Positions 1 through 6,731 are shown, counted from the stretch's first letter. The stretch: 7,442 bases of DNA from an uncultured Bacteroidales bacterium (GCA_945788445.1 CALZMA010000043.1:1-7442); one strand, 5' to 3'. The notes: generated by a model from the letters alone, not told the origin. Made by a program: numbers and translations.

Positions 1-47
1 GGACCGAGCAGGCGGTCCAGCTGGTTTCGGAACGGGAGGGGGAGCAT
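1..47 (-). CDS. possible 5' end of an unrecognised gene, cut by the window edge
   Basis: An ATG at 47-45 on the minus strand opens a frame that stays open to the window edge, reading MLPLPFRNQLDRLLG. It begins 28 nt after the thyA stop on the same strand, so it could be the next gene of a thyA transcript. Fifteen residues are too few to recognise a family. The stretch also contains a 6-bp inverted repeat (1-6 with 13-18), which would simply be coding if the gene is real. It could equally be non-coding sequence downstream of thyA. Confidence 0.25.
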   Translation of the reverse strand, partial: MLPLPFRNQLDRLLG

Positions 48-75
48 GGCGGGGAGGGAGAAGGAGGTGGTAATG

Positions 76-870
76 TTAAACGCTTACTTTCGCTGCAATG
101 TGGGGCCAGGGGTCGTAGCCTTCGAGGCGGAAGTCTTCGTAGCGGAAGCTGAAGAGGTCTTTCACGTCGGGATTGAGCACCATGCGCGGCAGGGGCCGCG
201 GCGTGCGGGTGAGCTGGAGGCGGGCCTGTTCGAGGTGGTCGAGGTAGAGGTGGGTATCGCCCGTGGTGTGGACAAACTCGCCGGGCTCCAGTCCCGTCAC
301 CTGCGCCACCATCTGGAGGAGCAGGGCGTAGCTGGCGATGTTGAAGGGCACGCCGAGGAAGGTGTCGGCCGAACGTTGGTAGAGCTGGAGCGAGAGGCGG
401 CCGTCGGCCACGTAGAACTGGAAGAGCAGGTGGCAGGGGGGCAGGTTCATTTTGTCGAGGTCGGCCACGTTCCACGCCGAAACGAGGATGCGGCGCGAGT
501 TGGGCTCTTCCTTGATTTGCCGCACCACCTCTGCGATTTGGTCAATGTGGCCGCCGCTGTAGTCGGGCCACGAGCGCCACTGGTAGCCGTAGATGTGGCC
601 CAGCTCGCCGTCGGGGTCGGCCCACTCGTCCCAAATCCTTACGCCGTTTTCCTGGAGGTAGCGCACGTTGGTGTCGCCGCGGAGAAACCAGAGGAGTTCG
701 TGGATGATGGAGCGCAGGTGTAGCTTTTTCGTGGTGAGGAGGGGGAAGCCCTCGGCGAGGTCGAAGCGCATCTGGTGGCCGAAGATGCTGCGCGTGCCCG
801 TGCCGGTGCGGTCGCCCTTCACGTGGCCTTCGTCGAGTATCTTCTGCAGGAGGTTGAGGTATTGCTGCAT
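76..870 (-). CDS. thyA: thymidylate synthase ThyA
   Basis: This enzyme methylates dUMP to dTMP using 5,10-methylene-tetrahydrofolate and releases dihydrofolate; it is a cytoplasmic homodimer. The protein is 264 residues, the same length as E. coli ThyA, and conserved residues fall at identical numbers: Arg21, the Arg126-Arg127 phosphate-binding pair, nucleophile Cys146 in LPPCH, Arg166-Ser167, Asp169, Asn177, His207 and Tyr209. An in-frame ATG lies 13 codons upstream at 909. I prefer the start at 870 because it gives the E. coli length and because the likely -7 promoter box (914-907) would overlap the upstream ATG. The gene diverges from folA, whose product recycles the dihydrofolate made here. 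Nothing essential appears missing. Confidence 0.97.
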   Translation of the reverse strand: MQQYLNLLQKILDEGHVKGDRTGTGTRSIFGHQMRFDLAEGFPLLTTKKLHLRSIIHELLWFLRGDTNVRYLQENGVRIWDEWADPDGELGHIYGYQWRSWPDYSGGHIDQIAEVVRQIKEEPNSRRILVSAWNVADLDKMNLPPCHLLFQFYVADGRLSLQLYQRSADTFLGVPFNIASYALLLQMVAQVTGLEPGEFVHTTGDTHLYLDHLEQARLQLTRTPRPLPRMVLNPDVKDLFSFRYEDFRLEGYDPWPHIAAKVSV

Positions 871-906
871 GGGGAGAGAAGTATGGCTTTGTATATTATA
901 TGCGTG

Positions 907-914
907 CAAAAGTA
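907..914 (-). promoter_or_regulatory. putative thyA promoter, -7 box TACTTTTG
   Basis: Read on the minus strand, 914 to 907 is TACTTTTG, matching the Bacteroidetes -7 consensus TAnnTTTG. It lies about 37 nt upstream of the thyA ATG, giving a short leader of roughly 30 nt. No TTTG is seen at the usual -33 distance of 19-21 nt, so only half the promoter is supported. The box is one arm of a 10-bp inverted repeat whose other arm is the folA -7 box. Confidence 0.6.
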
Positions 915-937
915 GTGGAAAATCGGGGAGTTTGCGC

Positions 938-945
938 TACTTTTG
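938..945 (+). promoter_or_regulatory. putative folA promoter, -7 box TACTTTTG
   Basis: TACTTTTG matches the Bacteroidetes TAnnTTTG -7 element and sits 28 nt upstream of the folA ATG, so the leader would be only about 22-25 nt. As for thyA, no -33 TTTG is visible at the right spacing. The place where it should be (about 913-918) overlaps the thyA -7 box on the other strand. Confidence 0.6.
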
Positions 946-973
946 CGCTTTCAAAGCAAAATATTCCCCTTTC

Positions 974-1468
974 ATGAAACTTTCCCTTATCTGTGCCTTG
1001 GCCGAGAACGGGGCCATCGGGCTGCGCGGCGGCCTGCTCTACCGCCTCCCGGCCGACCTGAAACATTTCAAACAGCTCACCGTGGGCCACACCGTGCTGA
1101 TGGGCCGCAAGACCTTCGAGTCGCTGCCGAAGGGCGCGCTGCCGGACCGCCGCAACCTCGTGGTGTCGCGCCAGCCCGGCTATGCGGCGCCGGGCATCGA
1201 GGTGTTTGCTTCCATCGAGGAGGCCCTCGCGGCCTGTGCGGCCGGCGAGGTGGTCTTCGCCATGGGCGGCGAGAGCGTCTATGCCGCAGCCCTGCCCCTG
1301 GCCACCGACCTCTACCTCACGCACATCCACGCCACGCCCGCCGAGGCCGACACGTTTTTCCCCGCCTGCGACCTCGCGCAGTGGAAGCTCCTCGAGAGCG
1401 AGCGCCACGAGGCGGACGAGCGCAACGCCCAGCCTTTCACCTTTGCCCACTACCGCCGCTCGCGCTAA
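974..1468 (+). CDS. folA: dihydrofolate reductase (type 1)
   Basis: This enzyme reduces dihydrofolate to tetrahydrofolate with NADPH, replenishing the cofactor oxidised by ThyA; it is the target of trimethoprim. The 164-residue length is normal for a chromosomal DHFR. Visible motifs are GAIG at 13-16 (Met20-loop region), LPADLK at 25-30 with catalytic-site acid Asp28 (Asp27 of E. coli), GRKTFES at 44-50 for NADPH binding, and GGESVY at 98-103. The position of E. coli Trp22 is Tyr23 here; Bacteroidetes enzymes I recall also lack Trp at that exact position, so I do not read this as a resistance mutation. The start at 974 follows the -7 box directly and begins the family's first beta strand (KLSLICALA); longer in-frame upstream extensions would run back through thyA. 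Confidence 0.96.
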   Translation: MKLSLICALAENGAIGLRGGLLYRLPADLKHFKQLTVGHTVLMGRKTFESLPKGALPDRRNLVVSRQPGYAAPGIEVFASIEEALAACAAGEVVFAMGGESVYAAALPLATDLYLTHIHATPAEADTFFPACDLAQWKLLESERHEADERNAQPFTFAHYRRSR

Positions 1469-1485
1469 GGCGGCCTTGACCGAAA

Positions 1486-1527
1486 ACGATGCAGGTTGCG
1501 GAGCACGCGCTCCGCAACCTGCATCGT
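1486..1527. terminator. perfect 19-bp hairpin between convergent genes, probable bidirectional terminator
   Basis: Positions 1486-1504 pair perfectly with 1509-1527 around a 4-nt loop (ACGC). The hairpin starts 17 nt after the folA stop and ends 14 nt before the stop of the converging minus-strand gene. On the minus strand the stem is followed by TTTT, consistent with intrinsic termination of the transglutaminase transcript; on the plus strand there is no clear U-tract. The placement between convergent stops is what is expected of a shared terminator. Confidence 0.75.
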
Positions 1528-1541
1528 CTGGTATGTGGGCC

Positions 1542-2765
1542 TCAGCGGCCGATCGACTGTATTTTCCGCCTTACGCCCTTGGAGATTTCCACAAAGAGGT
1601 AGCCCTGCTTGTTGGCCTTCACCTGCTTCTCGACCGAGGCGTACTTCCGCCGCGCATACTCCTTCGACTTCTCGAACGTGAGGCGCGACATTTCGCCCTG
1701 CGACTTGCCCTGCATCGTGGAGTCGAGCTTTTCTTCGGGGAAATAGTCGTCGAGGTCGATGTCGCCTATCATCGTGGTTTCGAGGAAGGTAAGGTTTTTC
1801 CGCGAAGCGTCGGTGTAGTAGCCGACAAACATGTGTCCCGGTATCTGCACGAGCACCGGGGTGATGTTGATGGCGCGCAGGAGGGAGGCGAAGAGGACGC
1901 TGCCGTCCACGCAGTTGATTTGCGACGAGCCGAGGGCATCCTCGAAGGTGCGCACGCGCTGGGCGTAGACCACGTTGCTCGACAGGCTCGAATAGCTCAC
2001 GGAGCTGTAGCGGAACTTGCGTTTCTGGAGCACGTTCCACAGGGCGTAGACCTGCTGGTTCACCGACGCTTCCGTGCCCACCTGGTAGCCTTGGAAGCGC
2101 TTCACGATGCGGGTGTTGAGGGCCTCGCGCAGCACTTTGTCAATGAGGGGATGCTCCTCGTTCACGTAGGCCGCGTAGAAGAGGCGCGTGCTCACGAAGG
2201 TGGTCTTGCCGTTGGCCAGTGGCTTCACGTAGCCTATGAGGCATTCGTTCACGCTCCGCATGCTGAAGGTGCGGTTGCGCTGCCCCCAGTCCTTGCCGTC
2301 GACCACCACTTGCGCCACCACGTTGATGGGTTCGGCCTGCTGGTTGGTGCGCAGGGCCTCGTAGCGCCAGAGGATTTCGGGGTAGATGATGTACTCCTCG
2401 CCCTTCTCGGGCAGTACGAAGGTGGAGGCGGAGCGGGCGTAGAAGGGCGTTTCGTCGAGTTCGATGCGCACGATGGCCCCCTCCTTCGGTGAAGTGAGGC
2501 GGATGGCCACGCCGGACTTGGCGTTGCCCAGGCATTTCCCGTCCATGGGCTGCACAATCTGGGCGTCGGTCGTGGCCAGCGAGAGGATGGCCGAGGGGAA
2601 GAAGTTGCCGCCCAGGGGGTCTACAATCTCGTAGTCGTCCACGAAGGGGCGGCGCACCATCACAAAAATGGTGACGGCGCTGACCAGCATGACCAAGGCG
2701 CTGACCACGACAACCAGGCGCCATACGAAGCGGCGGCGCTCTATCCTGACGAGTCGGGAGAACAT
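1542..2765 (-). CDS. membrane-anchored transglutaminase-like (papain-fold) protein
   Basis: This is a 407-residue protein with no specific function that I recognise. Residues 1-16 are Arg-rich, followed by one hydrophobic segment at about 17-37, which suggests a signal anchor with the rest outside the cytoplasmic membrane. The C-terminal third has the signature of a transglutaminase-like cysteine fold: INCVDGS with Cys285, then PGHMFVG with His311, then FLETTMIGD, where Glu329 or a nearby Asp could complete the triad. Residues 40-200 look like an all-beta, envelope-facing region. The start at 2765 lies 5 nt after the cdsA stop, so the two are almost certainly cotranscribed and probably translationally coupled. 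A longer upstream reading would overlap cdsA out of frame and is not credible. The C-terminus is strongly basic. Whether it is a protease, amidase, cross-linker or inactive scaffold cannot be told from sequence. Confidence 0.85.
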   Translation of the reverse strand: MFSRLVRIERRRFVWRLVVVVSALVMLVSAVTIFVMVRRPFVDDYEIVDPLGGNFFPSAILSLATTDAQIVQPMDGKCLGNAKSGVAIRLTSPKEGAIVRIELDETPFYARSASTFVLPEKGEEYIIYPEILWRYEALRTNQQAEPINVVAQVVVDGKDWGQRNRTFSMRSVNECLIGYVKPLANGKTTFVSTRLFYAAYVNEEHPLIDKVLREALNTRIVKRFQGYQVGTEASVNQQVYALWNVLQKRKFRYSSVSYSSLSSNVVYAQRVRTFEDALGSSQINCVDGSVLFASLLRAINITPVLVQIPGHMFVGYYTDASRKNLTFLETTMIGDIDLDDYFPEEKLDSTMQGKSQGEMSRLTFEKSKEYARRKYASVEKQVKANKQGYLFVEISKGVRRKIQSIGR

Positions 2766-2770
2766 GGGGC

Positions 2771-3619
2771 TTAGCAGTTGGCGAGGGTGTAGAGATAGAG
2801 GACTGCGGCGGGGATGGCGAGGAGCGAGGAGTCGAAACGGTCGAGCATGCCGCCGTGGCCGGGGAGCATGTGGCCGCTGTCCTTGATGCCGAGCTGGCGT
2901 TTGAGGAGGCTTTCCACAAGGTCGCCCCACGTGCCGAAGACGCATACGGTCAGGCCCAGTCCAAGCCAGCCCGCGAGGGTGAGCTTGTCGGGGAAGAAAT
3001 GCGCCAGCGCGCCGCCGACGACGAGACAGAGCAGGCCGCCGCCGATGCTGCCCACCCACGACTTGTTGGGCGAGATGCGCTCGAAGAGTTTGGCGGGGAA
3101 ACGGCGGTGGAGCAGGGAGCCGCAGACGTAGGCACCCGTGTCGCTGGTCCAGAGGAAGAGGAACACGCTCAGGGGGTAGATGGGCTCAAACTGCACGCGG
3201 CCGCTGAGGGCATCGTACTGGAAGGCGAGCACGCTGAGCAGGGAGAAGCCGAGGGCTATGTAGACCTGCGAGGCGAAGGCGTAGGCCCAGTTTTTCAGCG
3301 GGTCGGCCTTTTTCAGGTAAAGCTCGCTCACGAGCAGGTAGACCACGGAGACGAGATAGGGGACAAAGGCCCGCGAGGGCACATAGTCGGCACAGAAACC
3401 GGCAAAGGCGAAGAAGAGATAGACGGAGGCAACGGTGTTGATGAGCCGATTGACCGAAGCGCCCGCATGGCGGTTCACGATGCCCGAAAACTCCCACACG
3501 GTGAGTCCCGTGACGAGGGCGAAAAGGGAAACGAAGGTGAGGGGGCTGTAGAGAATGCCTCCGACCAGCACGGCCACGAACACGACGCCCGTGAGGGCAC
3601 GCAAAACGAGGTTGTTCAT
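2771..3619 (-). CDS. cdsA: phosphatidate cytidylyltransferase (CDP-diacylglycerol synthase)
   Basis: CdsA activates phosphatidic acid with CTP to give CDP-diacylglycerol, the branch point to phosphatidylethanolamine and acidic phospholipids, in the cytoplasmic membrane. The 282-residue protein is polytopic with hydrophobic segments across its length. The full C-terminal family signature lies at 237-263: Ser237, Lys240-Arg241, Lys246-Asp247, then HGGMLDRFD at 255-263. An upstream conserved block has TSDTGAY at 158-164 and SPNKSWVG at 183-190. In that block Val189 (GTG codon) stands where family members usually have Glu or Gln. The start is the first Met of the frame and begins a typical N-terminal helix. 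The transglutaminase-like gene follows 5 nt downstream; upstream, a 609-bp repeat region separates it from ftsH. I see no TAnnTTTG box just upstream. Confidence 0.96.
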   Translation of the reverse strand: MNNLVLRALTGVVFVAVLVGGILYSPLTFVSLFALVTGLTVWEFSGIVNRHAGASVNRLINTVASVYLFFAFAGFCADYVPSRAFVPYLVSVVYLLVSELYLKKADPLKNWAYAFASQVYIALGFSLLSVLAFQYDALSGRVQFEPIYPLSVFLFLWTSDTGAYVCGSLLHRRFPAKLFERISPNKSWVGSIGGGLLCLVVGGALAHFFPDKLTLAGWLGLGLTVCVFGTWGDLVESLLKRQLGIKDSGHMLPGHGGMLDRFDSSLLAIPAAVLYLYTLANC

Positions 3620-3783
3620 ACTTCTGTGGGATTGGGGATAGGTTTACAGGTTGCGCGGGGCGGGCCTCCGGGCGGCCCGGGCGGGGATGTCCGGCAGGAA
3701 AAAGGCGATGCCGGACCGAGGCGGGCACTCCTTATATATATAATAGGAGTGGTCGCGTGAAACGCGCGGAGGGTAATATAATA
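3620..3783. other. cdsA upstream region with several small inverted repeats
   Basis: This untranslated stretch precedes cdsA on the minus strand. It holds CCGGG/CCCGG at 3668-3680, a perfect 8-bp stem GTCCGGCA/TGCCGGAC (3689-3696 with 3709-3716, 12-nt loop), a 7-bp inverted repeat CACTCCT/AGGAGTG (3726-3732 with 3745-3751) around an AT-only core, and CGCGT/ACGCG (3754-3758 with 3762-3766). The AT core resembles one upstream of rsfS. These could be leader structures, a terminator for upstream transcription, or parts of the neighbouring repeat element. I could not assign a promoter or a known riboswitch. Confidence 0.5.
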
Positions 3784-3949
3784 CGTCGGGAGTTGATGTG
3801 AAAGGTCGGGAGTGAATCCGACAGGTAGAGAAGTGGATGTGAAAGGTTGAGAAGTTAATCCGACAGGGCGAGATGTTAAAGCAACAGGTCGAGAAGTGGA
3901 TGTGAAAGGCCGAGAAGTTAATCCGACAGGGCGAGAGTGCAGGCGAAAA
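3784..3949. repeat. minisatellite: eight tandem 20-21-nt units with 63-bp higher-order period
   Basis: Eight head-to-tail units start at 3784, 3804, 3824, 3845, 3866, 3887, 3908 and 3929. On the plus strand the typical unit begins GG(T/C)CGAGAAGT and ends either GGATGTGAAA (type A) or TAATCCGACA (type B); a third type (C) is more diverged. The order is A-B, A-B-C, A-B-C', so 3824-3886 and 3887-3949 are 63-bp repeats of each other. The first two units are 20 nt and share the same contraction (GGGAGT for GAGAAGT); the other six are 21 nt. There are no unique spacers, so this is not a CRISPR array. It lies between ftsH and cdsA and directly abuts the large palindrome. Confidence 0.9.
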
Positions 3950-3964
3950 GTTCGGGCGAGCTTA

Positions 3965-4191
3965 GCGTTCAAGGCAGGAGGCCCGAAGGGCTGACCTTTA
4001 GCCCATAGCCCAGGGTGAAGCCCTGGGTTCACCCGCACTACATCCGATGAGCCCTGTAAGGGCGACAGCTCTATGCGGACGTATAAGGGTGCCGCCCCTA
4101 CAGGGCTCATCGCATTATCCTCGGCCTAACCCAGGGCTTCACCCTGGGCTATGGGCTGAAGGTCAGCCCTTCGGGCCTCCATGTTGAGCGC
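3965..4191. repeat. nested near-perfect inverted repeat (REP/MITE-like palindromic element)
   Basis: The outer 53-nt arms 3977-4029 and 4128-4180 are complementary with one mismatch. Beyond a 3-4-nt bulge the pairing resumes for 7 of 8 bases (3965-3972 with 4184-4191). Inside, 4045-4064 pairs with 4093-4112 with one mismatch around a 28-nt loop. Each outer arm itself contains palindromes, GCCC-GAA-GGGC and CCCAGGG-TGAAG-CCCTGGG. Stacked short GC palindromes in an intergenic location are typical of REP sequences mobilised in trans by REP-associated tyrosine transposases; no transposase is present here. It lies 38 nt past the ftsH stop, so it could terminate or protect the ftsH mRNA. Assignment to a named family would need genome-wide comparison. 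Confidence 0.85.
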
Positions 4192-4205
4192 AGGTTGGAC
4201 CATGC

Positions 4206-4217
4206 GCAGCATGCTGC
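4206..4217. repeat. 12-bp perfect palindrome downstream of ftsH
   Basis: GCAGCATGCTGC is self-complementary and lies 12 nt after the ftsH stop codon, between the stop and the large inverted repeat. It has no loop, so it is not an ideal hairpin; it may be a chance palindrome or a protein-binding site. Confidence 0.35.
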
Positions 4218-4228
4218 CAAAGGCCCGT

Positions 4229-6241
4229 TTAGCTTTCGCCCTTCGCACCTTCGGCTTCGCCCTTCGCCTCCTCGGCCTCGAGCTTGCGGGTGCGCGCTTC
4301 GGCGAGTTTCACCGCCTCCTCTTCCATGAGCACGTCGGTGCGGCTCTTCCAGGGGCGCGGGCCGAAGATATTCTTCACGTCTTCGGTGAAGATAACCTCG
4401 CGTTCGCAGAGCAAGTCGGCGAGCGCCTTGTGCTTCTCGGCGTTTTCGGTGAGCAGGCGCTTGGCGCGGTCGTACTGTTCGGCCACCATGCGCTTCACTT
4501 CGGCGTCGATGAGTTCGGCGGTCTTTTCCGAGTAAGGCTTGGAGAAGCCGTAGTCGCCCTGCGAGTTATAGTAGCAGATATTGCTGAGGTTTTCGCTCAT
4601 GCCATAGTAGGCCACCATGGCGTAGACGCGCTTCGTGACGCGCTCCAGGTCGTTGAGTGCGCCGCTCGACACGCGTCCGAGACACAGTTCCTCGGCCGCA
4701 CGTCCGGCGAGTATCGAACAGATTTCGTCGAGCATCTGTTCCTTCGTCGTGATGGTGCGTTCTTCGGGCAAATACCACGCTGCGCCGAGCGCCTGGCCGC
4801 GGGGCACGATGGTCACCTTGATCAGCGGATTTGCATGCTCGAGGAGCCACGACACCGAGGCGTGTCCGGCCTCGTGGATGGCGATGGAGCGTTTTTCCTC
4901 CTCGGTCATCACCTTCGAAGTCTTCTCCAGACCGCCGACAATGCGGTCCACGGCATCGATGAAGTCCTGTTTGCCCACCTTTTCCGAGCCGTGGCGTGCG
5001 GCAATGAGGGCCGCTTCGTTGCAGACGTTGGCGATGTCGGCGCCCGAGAAGCCCGGCGTCTGCCGGGCGAGGAGTTCGACATCGAGGTCCGGGTCGAGCT
5101 TGAGCGGGGCCAGGTGTACCTTGAAGATAGCCACGCGTTCGGAGAGTTCGGGCAGGTCCACGTAGATCTGTCGGTCAAATCGTCCGGCGCGGAGGAGGGC
5201 GTGGTCGAGGATTTCCACGCGGTTGGTGGCGGCGAGCACAATCACGCCCGAGTTGGTGCCGAAGCCGTCCATTTCGGTGAGCAGCTGGTTGAGCGTGTTC
5301 TCGCGCTCGTCGTTGCCTCCCATGGCCGAACTCTTGCCGCGGGCGCGGCCGATGGCGTCAATCTCGTCGATGAACACGATGCAGGGCGACTTCTCCTTGG
5401 CCTGCTGGAAGAGGTCGCGCACGCGGCTCGCGCCGACGCCCACGAACATCTCCACGAAGTCGGAACCCGCCATGGAGAAGAAGGGCACTTCGGCCTCGCC
5501 GGCCACGGCCTTGGCGAGGAGGGTCTTGCCCGTGCCCGGAGGGCCCACGAGCAGGGCTCCCTTGGGTATCTTGCCGCCGAGCTTGGTGAACTTCTGGGGG
5601 CATTTAAGGAACTCAACGATTTCCTGCACCTCCTGCTTCGCGCCTTCGAGCCCGGCCACGTCCTTGAACGTGACATTGGTACCGTTCTTGCCGTCTTTCT
5701 CGATGATGCGGGCCTTGCTCTTGCCTATGCTGAAGATGCCGCCCGAGGGGCCACCCGCTCCCATGCGGCGGAACATGTAGAACCAGAGGAAGACGAGCAG
5801 GAGGATGGGGAGGAGCGAGCCGAGCAGCTGCAGGAAATAGTTGCTGCTCTCCTCGTAGCGCACGACGCCCTTGTAGTTTTTGTCGAGGAAGTCCGTGACT
5901 TTATCGATGGTGGGATACTTGGCCGCGACGGTGGGTCTGGTGCCCACCTTGTCGCTTCCGGCCTTGAAGACCTCGCGGATGTGCTGCGGTTGCACCACGA
6001 AGCGCACCTCGCTCTCGCTCTTGTCGACCACCACCTCGCGGGCATAGCCCTTCTGCACATAGGCGCGGAAGGCGGAATAGTCTACCTCCTGTTTCTGGCC
6101 GCCTGCGCTGCCGGAATTGCCCTGGTAGAGCATGATGGCCAGGCCGGCGATGACGGCGAAGTAGACCCAGGTGAGGTTGAACCCGGGCTTTTTCCCCGTG
6201 GGCTGCTTGCGCGGCTGTTGGGGGTTCGGTTGTTGTGGCAT
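4229..6241 (-). CDS. ftsH: ATP-dependent zinc metalloprotease FtsH
   Basis: FtsH is a hexameric AAA+ protease of the cytoplasmic membrane that extracts and degrades membrane and short-lived soluble proteins. The 670 residues show the complete family layout: a Pro/Gln/Lys-rich N-terminus, transmembrane helix at about 25-40, an extracytoplasmic domain to about 134, and a second helix at 136-157. The AAA+ module follows, with Walker A GPPGTGKT 233-240, Walker B IVFIDE 288-293, pore motif MFVGVG 265-270, and second region of homology ATNR to RAGRFDR at 338-357. The M41 protease carries HEAGH at 456-460 (His456, Glu457, His460) and third zinc ligand Asp531 in NDLERVT. The last about 30 residues are charged and repetitive ([16 protein letters not shown]), encoded by short repeats of TTCGCC type, and probably disordered. 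rsfS lies 78 nt upstream on the same strand, most likely cotranscribed. Confidence 0.97.
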   Translation of the reverse strand: MPQQPNPQQPRKQPTGKKPGFNLTWVYFAVIAGLAIMLYQGNSGSAGGQKQEVDYSAFRAYVQKGYAREVVVDKSESEVRFVVQPQHIREVFKAGSDKVGTRPTVAAKYPTIDKVTDFLDKNYKGVVRYEESSNYFLQLLGSLLPILLLVFLWFYMFRRMGAGGPSGGIFSIGKSKARIIEKDGKNGTNVTFKDVAGLEGAKQEVQEIVEFLKCPQKFTKLGGKIPKGALLVGPPGTGKTLLAKAVAGEAEVPFFSMAGSDFVEMFVGVGASRVRDLFQQAKEKSPCIVFIDEIDAIGRARGKSSAMGGNDERENTLNQLLTEMDGFGTNSGVIVLAATNRVEILDHALLRAGRFDRQIYVDLPELSERVAIFKVHLAPLKLDPDLDVELLARQTPGFSGADIANVCNEAALIAARHGSEKVGKQDFIDAVDRIVGGLEKTSKVMTEEEKRSIAIHEAGHASVSWLLEHANPLIKVTIVPRGQALGAAWYLPEERTITTKEQMLDEICSILAGRAAEELCLGRVSSGALNDLERVTKRVYAMVAYYGMSENLSNICYYNSQGDYGFSKPYSEKTAELIDAEVKRMVAEQYDRAKRLLTENAEKHKALADLLCEREVIFTEDVKNIFGPRPWKSRTDVLMEEEAVKLAEARTRKLEAEEAKGEAEGAKGES

Positions 6242-6319
6242 ATTCTGTTTTAGGGGTTAAAGTGTGACGCTGTGCGGCCCTGCAAATAGCGTGCCTTGCT
6301 TCGCGGCCACTTGTGATAA

Positions 6320-6679
6320 TTAGTCAATGTCGGCAAACTGTACCACCTCGGCGTCGTCCCAGAGGTGTTCGAGGTCGTAGTGTTCGCGTGCCTCGGCGAG
6401 GAACACGTGTACCATGACGGTGCCGTAGTCGAGGGCGACCCATTCGGCGTTCTGGCGGCCGCAGATGGCCGCGGGCTTCTCGGCGGCGCGGGTGCGGGCA
6501 AATTCTTCTACCGAATCGGTGATGGCATCGACCTGCTGGGGCGAACCGCCCGTGCATATCACAAAATAGGCGCAGGGTGCCGTGTCGATTTCTTGCAGAT
6601 TGACCGTTACCACGCTGCGTCCCTTCTTCTCGTGAATGCCTTCGATGATTGTATCTACCAGTTGTTGTGTTGTTGCCAT
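6320..6679 (-). CDS. rsfS: ribosomal silencing factor RsfS (Iojap/YbeB family)
   Basis: RsfS binds ribosomal protein L14 (uL14) on the large subunit and blocks subunit joining, lowering translation during starvation. The 119-residue protein matches the family in length and in its two hallmark blocks: APCAYFVICTGGSPQQVDAI at about 34-53, and the C-terminal stretch running from WVALDYG through VMVHVFL, AREHYDLEHLW and DDA at about 79-108. The start at 6679 begins the usual N-terminal helix and lies just downstream of a good promoter. It is the first gene of the minus-strand series leading to ftsH, an order common in Bacteroidetes. Nothing looks broken. Confidence 0.95.
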   Translation of the reverse strand: MATTQQLVDTIIEGIHEKKGRSVVTVNLQEIDTAPCAYFVICTGGSPQQVDAITDSVEEFARTRAAEKPAAICGRQNAEWVALDYGTVMVHVFLAEAREHYDLEHLWDDAEVVQFADID

Positions 6680-6731
6680 TGGAGCTTGTTATATATTATA
6701 ATAGGAGTGAGTTTCTTGCTTTTTGAGGCGG

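Noticed and set aside
1..18. GGACCG/CGGTCC hairpin as thyA terminator
   Set aside because: Only a 6-bp stem with no T-tract on either side, and it may be inside a coding frame.
668..973. Upstream extension of folA over thyA
   Set aside because: DHFR begins at the Met at 974; the extension overlaps thyA antisense and precedes the likely folA promoter.
1182..2492. 436-codon plus-strand frame spanning the end of folA and the transglutaminase gene
   Set aside because: It crosses the terminator hairpin and two well-supported genes out of frame; composition is that of a GC-rich shadow.
2766..3059. 98-codon N-terminal extension of the transglutaminase-like gene
   Set aside because: It lies within cdsA in another frame, is Arg/Pro-rich and low in complexity, and the ATG at 2765 is followed directly by a proper signal anchor.
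3784..3949. CRISPR array
   Set aside because: Repeats are directly contiguous with no unique spacers, units differ from each other, and there are no cas genes.
4181..6253. 690-codon open frame antisense to ftsH
   Set aside because: It mirrors ftsH almost end to end; ftsH has every catalytic motif. The antisense frame is a by-product of high GC, and its product resembles no family.
6242..6319. Possible terminator or small gene between rsfS and ftsH
   Set aside because: I found no stem longer than 4 bp and no credible frame; it reads as an ordinary intra-operon gap.
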